Shown in pieces: positions 7,010-14,855 of a stretch of DNA of 16,270 nt. This DNA is from Bifidobacteriaceae bacterium (GTDB lineage Bacteria; Actinomycetota; Actinomycetes; Actinomycetales; Bifidobacteriaceae), in the NCBI GenBank assembly GCA_030530905.1, contig JAUMUB010000012.1, forward strand, positions 1 through 16,270, given 5' to 3'. Positions within the stretch are counted from its first letter, which is position 1. Each line of letters begins with the position of its first letter. The position numbers were made by a program, and so were the translations under genes. Under the pieces are notes generated by a model. That model did no database searches, was not told the DNA's origin, and saw only the letters and a list, made by a program, of their open reading frames with translations.

Positions 7010-7582
7010 TTAGTTCTCCTTGAATGGGAAGCCTAAATGCTTCAAAAGCGCACGTGCTTCCGTGTCGTCCTTGGTGGTTGTAACCACTGTAATATCCATA
7101 CCACGCTGACGATCAATTGAATCTGGATCAATCTCGTGGAACATGGACTGCTCGGTTAAACCAAAGTTATAATTACCCTGACCATCGAACTGGTTACCGC
7201 TGATACCACGGAAATCACGAATACGTGGTAATGCTAAGGTAAGAAGACGGTCTAAGAATTCCCACATACGGTCACCACGAAGGGTTACATAAGCGCCGAT
7301 AGCTTGGCCTTCACGTAAGTGGAACTGTGCAATAGACTTCTTTGCACGTGTAATCTTTGGCTTCTGACCAGTAATTACAGTGAGATCCTTAATTGCACCT
7401 TCAATAAGCTTGGAATCGCGTGCTGCAGCACCAACGCCCATAGAAACAACTACCTTTTCGACAGTTGCAACCTGCATTGGGTTGGTATATGAAAATTCCT
7501 TTTCAAGAGCAGGAGCAATTTCATCCTTATACTGCTGCTTTAAACGTGGAGTTGCAGGTGCTTCAATAGTGGAATCACTCAT
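7010..7582 (-). CDS. rplE: 50S ribosomal protein L5 (uL5)
   Basis: L5 binds 5S rRNA with L18 and contacts P-site tRNA and S13. The 190-residue product carries family blocks [56 protein letters not shown] and [19 protein letters not shown], ending with [11 protein letters not shown]. The N-terminal dozen residues form the short extra tail typical of actinobacterial L5. ATG 7582 overlaps the rplX stop by four bases (ATGA), so translation is probably coupled; AAAGGAG lies upstream. The order rplX-rplE-rpsN is the standard one. Confidence 0.98.
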   Translation of the reverse strand: MSDSTIEAPATPRLKQQYKDEIAPALEKEFSYTNPMQVATVEKVVVSMGVGAAARDSKLIEGAIKDLTVITGQKPKITRAKKSIAQFHLREGQAIGAYVTLRGDRMWEFLDRLLTLALPRIRDFRGISGNQFDGQGNYNFGLTEQSMFHEIDPDSIDRQRGMDITVVTTTKDDTEARALLKHLGFPFKEN

Positions 7583-7914
7583 GCGAGCTCCTTTCCAGAC
7601 TTCTTAGCAACGCGAACACGCACAGTCTTTACCTTGCCGTCACGTACTTCTTCTTTAACTACTACGCCCACGCGAGTTGGCTGCTTTGTTTCAGGATCGA
7701 TCACCATAACATTTGAACGATGAATAGGTGCTTCGGTTGAAACAATACCTGCCTGATCACCCTGCTGGTTTGCACGAACGTGCTTCTTAACCATCTGGAT
7801 GCCCTCAACGATTAAACGATCGTTTGGAAGAACGCGAGTAACTTTGCCTTCCTTACCACGATCTTTACCGCGGATAACCTTTACCTGGTCGCCAGTCTTA
7901 ATCTTAGCTACCAA
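7579..7914 (-). CDS. rplX: 50S ribosomal protein L24 (uL24), TTG start
   Basis: L24 starts assembly of the large subunit by binding the 5' domain of 23S rRNA. The product is 111 residues with the KOW motif [15 protein letters not shown] (about 11-25), the [23 protein letters not shown] block and a basic C-terminus. The start is TTG at 7914, immediately after the rplN TGA with no gap; the next codons give VAKIKTGD, the family N-terminus, and no ATG or GTG is nearby. An unusually long ribosome site (7918-7927) compensates for the poor start codon. The gene ends in a four-base overlap with rplE. Confidence 0.96.
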   Translation of the reverse strand: MVAKIKTGDQVKVIRGKDRGKEGKVTRVLPNDRLIVEGIQMVKKHVRANQQGDQAGIVSTEAPIHRSNVMVIDPETKQPTRVGVVVKEEVRDGKVKTVRVRVAKKSGKELA

Positions 7915-8283
7915 TCAGATCACCTCCGGAGCGAGGGACACAATCTTCATGAAGCGCTTATCGCGCAATTCACGACCGACTGGTCCGAAAATACGAGTGC
8001 CTTTTGGTTCACGGCCTGAACCGAGAATAACAGCAGCATTCTCGTCAAACTTGATATAAGAACCATCAACACGACGATGTTCTTTAACAGTGCGAACGAC
8101 TACAGCTTTTACTACGTCGCCCTTCTTAACCGACCCGCCAGGAATTGCATCCTTAACAGTAGCAACAATAACGTCGCCAATGCCGGCATAACGTCGCTTC
8201 GAACCACCGAGCACTCGGATAGCTAAGATTTCCTTAGCACCCGTGTTGTCAGCAATATGAAGCCGTGATTCTTGTTGAATCAT
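7915..8283 (-). CDS. rplN: 50S ribosomal protein L14 (uL14)
   Basis: L14 lies at the subunit interface and forms bridge contacts with 16S rRNA. The 122-residue product is full length: [19 protein letters not shown], the [25 protein letters not shown] signature, and the C-terminal ENAAVILG...[31 protein letters not shown] 8283 has AAAGGAG upstream. An 80-base spacer with a strong hairpin (8309-8346) separates it from rpsQ; this is the classic S10/spc boundary. Its last codons double as the ribosome site for rplX. Confidence 0.98.
   Translation of the reverse strand: MIQQESRLHIADNTGAKEILAIRVLGGSKRRYAGIGDVIVATVKDAIPGGSVKKGDVVKAVVVRTVKEHRRVDGSYIKFDENAAVILGSGREPKGTRIFGPVGRELRDKRFMKIVSLAPEVI
7918..7927 (-). 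promoter_or_regulatory. Ten-base Shine-Dalgarno for the TTG start of rplX
   Basis: GGAGGTGATC on the minus strand is perfectly complementary, over ten bases, to the bacterial 16S rRNA 3' end (GATCACCTCC). The GGAGG core is eight bases from the TTG start of rplX. The site also encodes the last residues of L14, so it decides the otherwise doubtful start. Confidence 0.9.
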
Positions 8284-8308
8284 GAATTTCTCCTTTGCCG
8301 AGCTGGTT

Positions 8309-8346
8309 CTCCACGAGCACCCTCAAACAGAAGGTGCTTAGTGGAG
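8309..8346 (-). promoter_or_regulatory. Hairpin at the rpsQ-rplN (S10/spc) boundary
   Basis: CTCCAC (8309-8314) pairs with GTGGAG (8341-8346), and AGCACCT (8316-8322) with AGGTGCT (8332-8338), leaving a small internal bulge and a nine-base loop: thirteen pairs in all. In the minus-strand transcript no U-run follows, so a Rho-independent terminator is unlikely. The start of rplN lies about 26 bases further on. It may be a processing site, a pause, or a protein-binding site dividing the S10 and spc parts. Confidence 0.6.
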
Positions 8347-8363
8347 CCTTGCCGAACATATAT

Positions 8364-8624
8364 TTACTTGGCGCGCTCGATAATTGATTCGAGACGCCAA
8401 CGCTTGGTCTTACTCAAAGGCCGAGTTTCCATAATACTCACGAGATCGCCAATTCGAGCCTCGTTGTGTTCATCATGGACCTTGACCGCACGAGTTTTAC
8501 GTACAACCTTACCATATAGTGGGTGTGTTGAACGCTGCTCAAGCTCTACGGAAATTGTCTTATCCATTGCATCGGAAATGACATATCCGCGACGAACCTT
8601 GCGGAAGTTACGCTCTAGCGCCAT
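8364..8624 (-). CDS. rpsQ: 30S ribosomal protein S17 (uS17)
   Basis: S17 is an OB-fold protein that binds early to the 5' domain of 16S rRNA. The 86-residue product has [36 protein letters not shown], the [13 protein letters not shown] segment, and the signature [20 protein letters not shown] near the C-terminus. ATG 8624 overlaps the last base of the rpmC stop (TAATG) and has GAGGAG upstream. It is the last gene of the S10 group, followed by the hairpin at 8309-8346 and rplN. Confidence 0.98.
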   Translation of the reverse strand: MALERNFRKVRRGYVISDAMDKTISVELEQRSTHPLYGKVVRKTRAVKVHDEHNEARIGDLVSIMETRPLSKTKRWRLESIIERAK

Positions 8625-8881
8625 TACTTCTCCTCAGCTTTCGTATCAGTCGCTTCTGGAGCCTGGCTGATGCCAAGCTCACGCTCACGAAGAACAGTAT
8701 ACATTCTTGCGATGTCGCGCTTTACTGCCTTAAGACGAGCAGTGTTCTCGAGCTGACCTGTTGCATGCTGGAAGCGAAGGTTGAAAAGCTCTTCCTTTGA
8801 CTTCTTTAAGAAGTCTTCGATTTCAGCATTAGTCTTCTCGTTTAAATTCTTGATGGTATAGTCTGCAGTTCCGACTGACAT
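8624..8881 (-). CDS. rpmC: 50S ribosomal protein L29 (uL29)
   Basis: L29 is a small helical hairpin protein at the peptide exit of the large subunit, next to L23 and near the signal-recognition-particle docking site. The product is 85 residues, longer than the ~65 of E. coli because of about ten extra N-terminal residues and an acidic C-terminal tail ([16 protein letters not shown]). The signature is [31 protein letters not shown]. The ATG at 8881 overlaps the rplP stop by one base (TGATG); the rpsQ ATG overlaps its own stop. Both joints imply coupled translation. Confidence 0.96.
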   Translation of the reverse strand: MSVGTADYTIKNLNEKTNAEIEDFLKKSKEELFNLRFQHATGQLENTARLKAVKRDIARMYTVLRERELGISQAPEATDTKAEEK

Positions 8882-9300
8882 CAGATGTCACCGCCTTCAC
8901 GAGCAATAACACGGCACTTCATAGGGAGCTTGTCGATTGCGCGGCGAAGAGCCTCGCGTGCAACCTCCTCAGAGACACCACCGATCTCAAATAATACGCG
9001 ACCAGGGTGGATATTAGCGATCCAGTACTCAGGTGTACCCTTACCAGAACCCATTCGAGTTCCAAGAGGCTTCTTGGTTAATGGACGATCAGGGAAAACC
9101 GTGATCCAAACACGACCACCACGCTTGATGTAACGGGTCATAGCGATACGAGCTGCCTCGATCTGACGATTAGTTACATAAGCTGGTGCTAATGCCTGAA
9201 TACCAAAATCACCAAAAGCGATAGCGGTACCACCCTTAGCCATACCACGACGGCTTGGACGATGCTGCTTACGGTACTTAGTTCTCTTTGGAATAAGCAT
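8881..9300 (-). CDS. rplP: 50S ribosomal protein L16 (uL16)
   Basis: L16 is a late-assembling large-subunit protein close to the A-site tRNA and helps shape the peptidyl-transferase region. The 139-residue product begins [19 protein letters not shown] and has the [28 protein letters not shown] block, the glycine-rich [16 protein letters not shown] loop and a C-terminus ending [15 protein letters not shown] 9300 lies five bases after the rpsC stop. Ribosome site is GAAGGAGT at about 9314-9307. Normal length, normal neighbours. Confidence 0.98.
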   Translation of the reverse strand: MLIPKRTKYRKQHRPSRRGMAKGGTAIAFGDFGIQALAPAYVTNRQIEAARIAMTRYIKRGGRVWITVFPDRPLTKKPLGTRMGSGKGTPEYWIANIHPGRVLFEIGGVSEEVAREALRRAIDKLPMKCRVIAREGGDI

Positions 9301-9305
9301 CAGCT

Positions 9306-10097
9306 CTACTCCTTCGTTTCTTGTGCAGCTTCAGCTGCTGGAGTCTCAGCTGCTGGAGCTTGATTCTGAGCAGAGCGATTTCCACGACGTGAACGACGTT
9401 CACCGCCACGACGAGGGCGGTTCTTACCCTGCTGTGCCTGCTGCTCTTCGAATTCACGCTCGGTCATGTCACCCTTATAGATCCAGACCTTTACGCCAAT
9501 ACGGCCATAAGTTGTGTGAGCCTCGAAGAAACCGTAATCGATGAGTGCACGAAGAGTCTGCAATGGAACGCGACCCTCACGATAGAACTCAGAACGGCTC
9601 ATTTCAGCGCCACCAAGACGACCAGAGAGCTTAATACGAATACCCTTTGCACCTGCGTGCATTGCGTCCTGCTGTGCCTTACGCATTGCACGACGGAATG
9701 TAACGCGGTTTGTTAACTGCTCAGCGATTCCTTGAGCAACAAGCTGTGCGTCAAGTGCTGCGTTCTTAACTTCAAAGATGTTTAATTGTACCTGCTTGCC
9801 AGTGAGCTTCTCAAGCTTTGCACGAACGCGCTCAGCCTCAGCACCACGGCGACCGATAACAATACCTGGACGAGCGGTGTGAATATCAACGCGAACACGA
9901 TCACGTGTGCGCTCGATGATAATACGTGATACACCAGCACGCTCAAGATCCTTGCTCATTGCTTTACGAATCTTGTCATCTTCAAGAACGAAATCGCTAT
10001 AACGTTCACCAGCCTTGTTGGAATCAGAGAACCACTTTGAACGATGATTCTCGGTGATGCCCAAGCGATAACCAAATGGATTAATCTTCTGACCCAT
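9306..10097 (-). CDS. rpsC: 30S ribosomal protein S3 (uS3) with long Arg/Gly-Ala tail
   Basis: S3 forms, with S4 and S5, the mRNA entry channel and contributes to ribosomal helicase activity. The 263-residue product starts [14 protein letters not shown], has a KH domain with the GRRG loop at residues 82-85, and the C-terminal domain with [36 protein letters not shown]. After about residue 216 comes a tail of roughly 47 residues: a Gln/Arg/Gly-rich stretch then an Ala/Glu/Pro-rich end. Such tails are usual in actinobacterial S3. ATG 10097 lies two bases after rplV; a GGAAGGAG site is upstream. Confidence 0.98.
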   Translation of the reverse strand: MGQKINPFGYRLGITENHRSKWFSDSNKAGERYSDFVLEDDKIRKAMSKDLERAGVSRIIIERTRDRVRVDIHTARPGIVIGRRGAEAERVRAKLEKLTGKQVQLNIFEVKNAALDAQLVAQGIAEQLTNRVTFRRAMRKAQQDAMHAGAKGIRIKLSGRLGGAEMSRSEFYREGRVPLQTLRALIDYGFFEAHTTYGRIGVKVWIYKGDMTEREFEEQQAQQGKNRPRRGGERRSRRGNRSAQNQAPAAETPAAEAAQETKE

Positions 10098-10099
10098 TT

Positions 10100-10459
10100 T
10101 TAGCGGGCTCCTTCCTTAGCTGATACGACAACCGTAATGTGGCTTGTGCGCTTGTTAATACGAGCAGCACGGCCCTGAGCACGAGCACGGAAGCGCTTTA
10201 AGGTAACGCCTTCGTCCACATAGGTTTCCTTGATTACTAAATCGTTCTCACGGAAAGATTCACCAGCACGATCAGCCTTAACGCGAGCGTTAGCGATTGC
10301 GCTTTCGAGAACCTTAAGCACAGGAACAGATGCATCCTGAGGTGCGAACTTTAAAATATTGATAGCTTCAGCCGTCTGCTTGCCTCGGATGAGGTCGACC
10401 ATACGGCGAGCCTTGCGTGGCGTCACACGTACGTGACGAGCAATTGCTTTAGCTTCCAT
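10100..10459 (-). CDS. rplV: 50S ribosomal protein L22 (uL22)
   Basis: L22 lines the peptide exit tunnel with L4; its beta-hairpin tip is a site of macrolide resistance mutations. The 119-residue product begins [27 protein letters not shown] and carries the C-terminal signature [29 protein letters not shown] 10459 is 14 bases after rpsS, with GGAAGG upstream. Order rpsS-rplV-rpsC is standard. I see no insertion in the hairpin region. Confidence 0.98.
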   Translation of the reverse strand: MEAKAIARHVRVTPRKARRMVDLIRGKQTAEAINILKFAPQDASVPVLKVLESAIANARVKADRAGESFRENDLVIKETYVDEGVTLKRFRARAQGRAARINKRTSHITVVVSAKEGAR

Positions 10460-10473
10460 GTGTCTTACCTTCC

Positions 10474-10752
10474 TTAGCGACGTGCCTTCTTGTCGTCCTT
10501 AACATGACCCTTGAAGGTCTTTGTTGGGGCGAACTCACCAAGCTTGTGACCAACCATTGCTTCTGTTACGAAAACTGGCACATGCTTACGACCATCATGA
10601 ACTGCAAAGGTATGTCCAATAAAATCAGGAGTGATCATTGAACGACGTGACCATGTCTTAATGACATTGTGTGTACCTTTTTCGTTCTGTTCATCGACTT
10701 TCTTCTGCAAATGGGCGTCGACGAAAGGGCCCTTCTTGATGCTTCGAGTCAT
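10474..10752 (-). CDS. rpsS: 30S ribosomal protein S19 (uS19)
   Basis: S19 lies in the head of the small subunit, forms a complex with S13 and contributes to intersubunit bridges. The 92-residue product is complete: [19 protein letters not shown], the TWSRRSMI segment, and the family signature [37 protein letters not shown] 10752 is 15 bases after rplB, with AAGGGAG upstream. Length and context are as expected. Confidence 0.98.
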   Translation of the reverse strand: MTRSIKKGPFVDAHLQKKVDEQNEKGTHNVIKTWSRRSMITPDFIGHTFAVHDGRKHVPVFVTEAMVGHKLGEFAPTKTFKGHVKDDKKARR

Positions 10753-10767
10753 CTGATTGAAACTCCC

Positions 10768-11598
10768 TTACTTACGATTCTTACCATTTGGACGACGACG
10801 AACAATCATCTTGTTAGAAGCCTTCTTAGGATGGCGAGTACGAACTTCGCCCTTACCCCATGGGGAAACAGGTGGCTTACCACCACGAGTTGTACCACCA
10901 TGTGGATGGTCAACAGGGTTCATAGACTCACCACGAGTGATTGGACGCTTACCCTTCCAACGTGCACGACCCGCTTTACCAAGCTCAACATTTGCGTGCT
11001 CAGAATTGCCAACTTCACCAACTGTTGCGCGGCAACGAGCATCAACGTTACGGATTTCGCCTGAAGGCATACGTAACTGTGCAAATGCACCGTCTTTTGC
11101 AACAAGCTGAACAGCTGCACCTGCAGAACGAGCGATCTTTGCACCACCTAATGGGCGTAACTCGATTGCATGAACAACAGTACCTGTTGGAATGTTTGCT
11201 AATGGCAAATTGTTGCCTGGCTTAATATCAGCCTTTGCACCAGTCTCGATAACATCGCCCTGGGAGATGCCTTCTGGAGCAACAATATAGCGCTTTTCAC
11301 CATCTGCATAGTGCAATAAAGCAATGCGTGCAGAACGGTTTGGATCGTACTCAATATGAGCAACTTTTGCTGGCACGCCATCCTTGTCCCAACGCTTGAA
11401 ATCGATGAGACGATACTGACGCTTATGACCGCCACCGCGGTGACGAGAAGTCATACGGCCGTAAGAGTTACGACCACCAGTCTTGCTTAACTTGCGAACC
11501 AAAGACTTCTCAGGTGTTGAACGTGTAATCTCAGAAAAATCTGAAACAGACGCGTTACGACGACCTGGAGTCGTTGGCTTATATACGCGAATAGCCAT
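10768..11598 (-). CDS. rplB: 50S ribosomal protein L2 (uL2)
   Basis: L2 is one of the most conserved ribosomal proteins, needed for subunit association and near the peptidyl-transferase centre. The 276-residue product has [18 protein letters not shown], the [19 protein letters not shown] block, [23 protein letters not shown] and the [10 protein letters not shown] signature. The stretch after VDHPHGG reads [20 protein letters not shown] instead of the GEG form of many bacteria; I recall a similar [14 protein letters not shown] block from Bifidobacterium. ATG 11598 follows rplW by 33 bases; AAGGAAA is upstream. Confidence 0.98.
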   Translation of the reverse strand: MAIRVYKPTTPGRRNASVSDFSEITRSTPEKSLVRKLSKTGGRNSYGRMTSRHRGGGHKRQYRLIDFKRWDKDGVPAKVAHIEYDPNRSARIALLHYADGEKRYIVAPEGISQGDVIETGAKADIKPGNNLPLANIPTGTVVHAIELRPLGGAKIARSAGAAVQLVAKDGAFAQLRMPSGEIRNVDARCRATVGEVGNSEHANVELGKAGRARWKGKRPITRGESMNPVDHPHGGTTRGGKPPVSPWGKGEVRTRHPKKASNKMIVRRRPNGKNRK

Positions 11599-11631
11599 AA
11601 TTTAGTATTTCCTTACTTTTTCGGCTAATAA

Positions 11632-11928
11632 TTAATTACCAAAAATATCAATTGCTTGACCCTCAGCAACGGTCACAATTGCACGCTTTTGATTTACGCG
11701 CTGACCGAAACCGGTACGGGTGCGAACACGCTTACCTGGACGGTTAAGAGTGTTTACATTGGTAACCTTTACCTTGAAAATCTCTTCAATAGCCTGCTTG
11801 ATCTGCACCTTATTAGCTGATGGATCAACAACGAAAGTGTATTGACCACGATCAGAAGCTGCATAGCTCTTTTCAGAGACAACTGGCTTAAGAATGATAT
11901 CGTGTGCTGGTTTATGAATAGCTACCAT
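11632..11928 (-). CDS. rplW: 50S ribosomal protein L23 (uL23)
   Basis: L23 sits at the tunnel exit and is the docking point for trigger factor and signal recognition particle. The 98-residue product has the family blocks [47 protein letters not shown] and a basic [23 protein letters not shown] segment. ATG 11928 lies two bases after the rplD stop; GAAGGAGG within the end of rplD is its ribosome site. Normal in length and place. Confidence 0.98.
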   Translation of the reverse strand: MVAIHKPAHDIILKPVVSEKSYAASDRGQYTFVVDPSANKVQIKQAIEEIFKVKVTNVNTLNRPGKRVRTRTGFGQRVNQKRAIVTVAEGQAIDIFGN

Positions 11929-11930
11929 TG

Positions 11931-12581
11931 TTACGCCTCCTTCTTGCTTTCAAGGAATGCTTCGAAGCCTTCCTTAGTGAAGACGACATCCTGAGCTGTT
12001 ACCACATCATAAGTGTTGAGCTGATCTGCGAAAATAACATGAACAGTTGGAATGTTACGAACAGACATCAATTCATTGATATTGTCACGAGAAATTACAA
12101 CAGTGGTAAAACGATTCTCGGTTACAGGAGTTAAAGCAGCTACAGCAGCCTTGGTAGATGGAACATCCTTAATACCAAAGTCAACGATTGCTACGCGACC
12201 TGCATTTGCACGATCAGAAAGCACATAACGTAAAGCAGCAGCCTTCATCTTCTTAGGAGTGCGCTGCTCATAGCTACGTGGTACAGGACCATGTACTACA
12301 CCACCGTGAGTCCACTGTGGAGCACGAATTGAGCCCTGACGAGCACGACCAGTACCCTTCTGCTTCCATGGCTTCTTACCACCACCAGAAACAGCACCAC
12401 GGTTCTTTACAGCATGAGTGCCCTGACGAGCAGCTGCGAGCTGTGCAATAACAACCTGGTGTACGAGTGGGATATGCTCTTCGATTTCTGCGCTTTCAAT
12501 GCCAAAAATCTCTTCTGGAGCGTCAACAGTACCGGAAACTTTACCCTTTGGATCGGTAACGTTAAGAGTAGTTTTAGCCAT
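11931..12581 (-). CDS. rplD: 50S ribosomal protein L4 (uL4)
   Basis: L4 lines the exit tunnel with L22; in E. coli free L4 also represses the S10 operon through its leader. The 216-residue product has the loop [27 protein letters not shown] (about 59-85), followed by [18 protein letters not shown], the recognised signature. The C-terminal half contains [18 protein letters not shown] and ends [12 protein letters not shown] 12581 lies two bases after rplC, with GAAGGGAGC upstream. Whether L4 regulates the structured rpsJ leader seen here is an open question, not shown by sequence. Confidence 0.98.
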   Translation of the reverse strand: MAKTTLNVTDPKGKVSGTVDAPEEIFGIESAEIEEHIPLVHQVVIAQLAAARQGTHAVKNRGAVSGGGKKPWKQKGTGRARQGSIRAPQWTHGGVVHGPVPRSYEQRTPKKMKAAALRYVLSDRANAGRVAIVDFGIKDVPSTKAAVAALTPVTENRFTTVVISRDNINELMSVRNIPTVHVIFADQLNTYDVVTAQDVVFTKEGFEAFLESKKEA

Positions 12582-12583
12582 TA

Positions 12584-13237
12584 TTATGCTCCCTTCACTG
12601 CTGAACGAACGAGCACAATGCTACCCTTTGGACCAGGAATAGCGCCCTTAATTGCGAGAATATTTGATTCTAAATCAGCATTCACAACAGTAAGGTTCTG
12701 TACTGTAGAAGTTACGTGACCCATACGGCCAGCCATGCGCTTACCCTTAAGAATACGACTTGGAGTTGCACATGCACCTACTGAACCTGGACGACGCTCG
12801 TTCTTGTGTGAACCGTGAGTACGGCGATAAGACTTAAAGCCCCAACGCTTAATAGTACCTGCAAAGCCCTTACCCTTAGTGGTACCGGTTACATCAACCT
12901 GTGCACCTTCAGCGAAGAGTTCAGCTGTCAATTCCTGACCTGGCTGGAATTCCTCAACATTTTCAGTGCGCACCTCAACGAGGTGACGGCGTGGTGTAAC
13001 ACCAGCTTTTGCGAAGTGACCTGCAAGTGGCTTAGTTACCTTAGTAGGGTCAATCTGACCATAACCAAGCTGAACAGCTTTATAGCCGTCAGTGTCTTCA
13101 GTCTTTACAGCAGTAATCACGTTTGTGGAAACATCGACTAAAGTTACAGGAACGAAGAAGCCGCGCTCATCCCATTCTTGTGACATGCCGAGCTTACGAC
13201 CCAACAATGCAACACGATTTGAATTTTGATTAGACAT
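12584..13237 (-). CDS. rplC: 50S ribosomal protein L3 (uL3)
   Basis: L3 is an early-binding large-subunit protein whose loop reaches toward the peptidyl-transferase centre. With ATG 13237 the protein is 217 residues, starting MSNQNSNRVALLGRKLGMSQ, with the signature TTKGKGFAGTIKRWGFKSYRRTHGSHKNERRPGSVG region and GRMGHVTSTVQNLTVV. The frame runs upstream to 13270, overlapping rpsJ, but ATG 13237 has the strong GGAGAGGAGG site and the family N-terminus, so I reject the extension. It lies 16 bases after rpsJ. Confidence 0.97.
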   Translation of the reverse strand: MSNQNSNRVALLGRKLGMSQEWDERGFFVPVTLVDVSTNVITAVKTEDTDGYKAVQLGYGQIDPTKVTKPLAGHFAKAGVTPRRHLVEVRTENVEEFQPGQELTAELFAEGAQVDVTGTTKGKGFAGTIKRWGFKSYRRTHGSHKNERRPGSVGACATPSRILKGKRMAGRMGHVTSTVQNLTVVNADLESNILAIKGAIPGPKGSIVLVRSAVKGA

Positions 13238-13253
13238 AACGGTCCCTCCTCTC

Positions 13254-13562
13254 CTACAACTTGATCTCAATGTTTACGTCTGCGGGCAGATCAATATGCA
13301 TGAGGGAATCTACTGCTTTAGGAGTAGGGTCCACAATATCGATAAGACGCTTATGAGTACGCATCTCAAAATGCTCGCGAGAATCCTTGTATTTATGAGG
13401 AGAACGAATAACTACGAATACATTCTTCTCTGTCGGTAGAGGAACTGGTCCCACAACAGTGGCACCTGCGTTCGTCACCGTTTCGACGATCTTTTTCGCC
13501 GACTGGTCGATGACCTCGTGGTCATAGGACTTAAGCCTGATGCGGATTTTCTGTCCCGCCAT
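13254..13562 (-). CDS. rpsJ: 30S ribosomal protein S10 (uS10)
   Basis: S10 is in the head of the small subunit and also binds NusB in transcription antitermination. The 102-residue product begins [20 protein letters not shown] and has [13 protein letters not shown], the [16 protein letters not shown] signature and ends [10 protein letters not shown] second ATG six bases upstream (13568) is only four bases from AAAGG; I chose 13562, which gives the family N-terminus and nine to ten bases of spacing. It is the first gene of the S10 group, with a structured leader upstream. Confidence 0.97.
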   Translation of the reverse strand: MAGQKIRIRLKSYDHEVIDQSAKKIVETVTNAGATVVGPVPLPTEKNVFVVIRSPHKYKDSREHFEMRTHKRLIDIVDPTPKAVDSLMHIDLPADVNIEIKL

Positions 13563-13710
13563 TGCCATACGCCCTTTCTTGCATTAGTTTACTGTTTACC
13601 AACCTGACTCAAGGGCACTGCACGACAAGACCATGAATTCTCATGATCTAACCACATCAGTGCGTAGCATCCTTATTGCATTATGCGCAATTTTTGTGCT
13701 ACGCTCGCTA
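13563..13710 (-). promoter_or_regulatory. Structured S10-operon leader with possible Shine-Dalgarno switch
   Basis: In the minus-strand transcript four inverted repeats follow one another. Stem A: GCGTAGCA (13704-13697) with TGCTACGC (13669-13662), enclosing ATTGC/GCAAT (13691-13687 with 13679-13675). Stem B: GCACTG (13663-13658) with CAGTGC (13620-13615), enclosing CATGA/TCATG (13645-13641 with 13636-13632). Stem C: GCCCTT (13616-13611) with AAGGGC (13576-13571), the rpsJ Shine-Dalgarno. A and B share two bases, and B and C share two bases, so B and C partly exclude each other. Complementarity is exact; folding and a role in autoregulation are inferred. Confidence 0.5.
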
Positions 13711-13716
13711 TTTTTA

Positions 13717-13746
13717 ATTACAATTTGCGAGCCCAAAAACAGGCAA
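13717..13746 (-). promoter_or_regulatory. Candidate S10-operon promoter
   Basis: TTGCCT (13746-13741) and TGTAAT (13722-13717) on the minus strand are 18 bases apart and match the sigma-70 type boxes at 4/6 and 5/6. Transcription would begin near 13710, just before the first leader stem. The remaining 200 or so bases up to the YwiC-like gene (13747-13948) are AT-rich; I see no gene or strong terminator there, so read-through from upstream cannot be excluded. Confidence 0.38.
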
Positions 13747-13948
13747 CTTATATATTTAATCATTGGCAGTGTACTAAATTATGCTGGTGTGTCACATATT
13801 TTCAGTGATTTCCAACATGAAGTAACAAAAATATTTTTAAAAATAATTTCGCATTCACCGCAACAACTTTGACACATTCTAGTAAATGTTGAGTACAAAC
13901 ACGAGCTTTTTACAAAAAATACACTTAGAATTTAAAAAACACTAAAAA

Positions 13949-14689
13949 TTATTGCAGTAACCAAATTATATTCAACACAACCACTATTGTTGTTGCAAAT
14001 TCCACTACTCCTGTGACAACAGGTTTCAAATATATTCCACGAATTCTATTTATCGAAGGAAGTACTACTGCACGCATCAATGCAAATAATGCAGCAGGAA
14101 GTATTTCAGGAAGTTTCACAAAAGCAAATATCACAATAATTACATGCCATGCTATTGAGAACAACAAATACATTACGCTATCGCGTTTGCGAATCATGGT
14201 TTTTACAAAAAGCACGCATCCAAACTGGAAGATTGCACACAACACTGCAATTATCAAACCGATTGTATATTGAGCAGTTACACTATGCACCATCACAATT
14301 GCCATAGTGCAGGAAGCAATTATTTGCACACAGTTCGACCATATAGAACGCTCCTGATGTAGCCATGCAGCCACACATGAAATAGCCCCTAATACTATAT
14401 ATAAAGGAACCCACAATAAAATACTGCGGTTTACAACAACAATAGCCAATCCAAAAAGAGCAAATAATATGCCATAAACCAGCACTTGCTTGAAATATTT
14501 CATATTTCCGTGCGATTTGCAAAAACGTTCAAGCATTGATTGCAGCAAAAAACAAATATTCCATGCAATAAAAATCATCCACGCCAAACCATTTCGACCA
14601 ACAACACTTAACGCGATAATCGAAGCTTGCATAGCATACAACCAAGCTCCTGGCTGATTTGAAGTCCATGCTCTTAAAAACTTTTTCAC
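13949..14689 (-). CDS. YwiC-like multi-pass membrane protein of unknown function
   Basis: The product is a very hydrophobic integral membrane protein with about nine segments (roughly residues 16-31, 34-53, 68-86, 90-110, 120-137, 142-162, 172-191, 194-211 and 224-245). Near the N-terminus it has SNQPGAW (about 10-16), which resembles the NQHGAW motif of the YwiC-like family; here the His is Pro. The family has no established function that I know. I chose GTG 14689 because AAAGGG lies seven bases upstream; an upstream in-frame GTG at 14752 would add 21 Gln/Ser-rich residues with only a poor ribosome site. It precedes the S10 group on the same strand. The family call is from motif and topology only. 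Confidence 0.7.
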   Translation of the reverse strand: MKKFLRAWTSNQPGAWLYAMQASIIALSVVGRNGLAWMIFIAWNICFLLQSMLERFCKSHGNMKYFKQVLVYGILFALFGLAIVVVNRSILLWVPLYIVLGAISCVAAWLHQERSIWSNCVQIIASCTMAIVMVHSVTAQYTIGLIIAVLCAIFQFGCVLFVKTMIRKRDSVMYLLFSIAWHVIIVIFAFVKLPEILPAALFALMRAVVLPSINRIRGIYLKPVVTGVVEFATTIVVVLNIIWLLQ

Positions 14690-14752
14690 GCCCAAACCCT
14701 TTAATTGAGCAGAAGATGACTTGCTTAAAGATGAATCAAATTGTTGTTGCAC

Positions 14753-14855
14753 ACATTCCAGAGTAATGAATAAGCATTCGCGTGTCTAGAGTTTTTTGTT
14801 ATTTTCATCATCTTTTCTTGCATAATGCCCAAACATATTATTACTCTTATTACAT
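14753..14855. promoter_or_regulatory. Divergent intergenic region with candidate promoters
   Basis: This 103-base AT-rich segment separates divergent genes. On the plus strand CATAAT (14821-14826) or TATTAT (14836-14841) could be a -10 box for the acetolactate decarboxylase gene; no convincing -35 matches. The second would start transcription about seven bases before the ATG. On the minus strand TAGACA (14788-14783) with TACTCT (14765-14760), 17 bases apart, is a weak candidate for the YwiC-like gene. Confidence 0.3.

Noticed and set aside
13238..13270. 11-residue N-terminal extension of L3 overlapping rpsJ
   Set aside because: The strong GGAGAGGAGG site serves ATG 13237, which matches the family N-terminus.
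13633..13872. Plus-strand 79-codon frame with hydrophobic stretches
   Set aside because: It lies over the S10 leader and promoter region, has no ribosome site, and its hydrophobic look follows from AT-rich composition.
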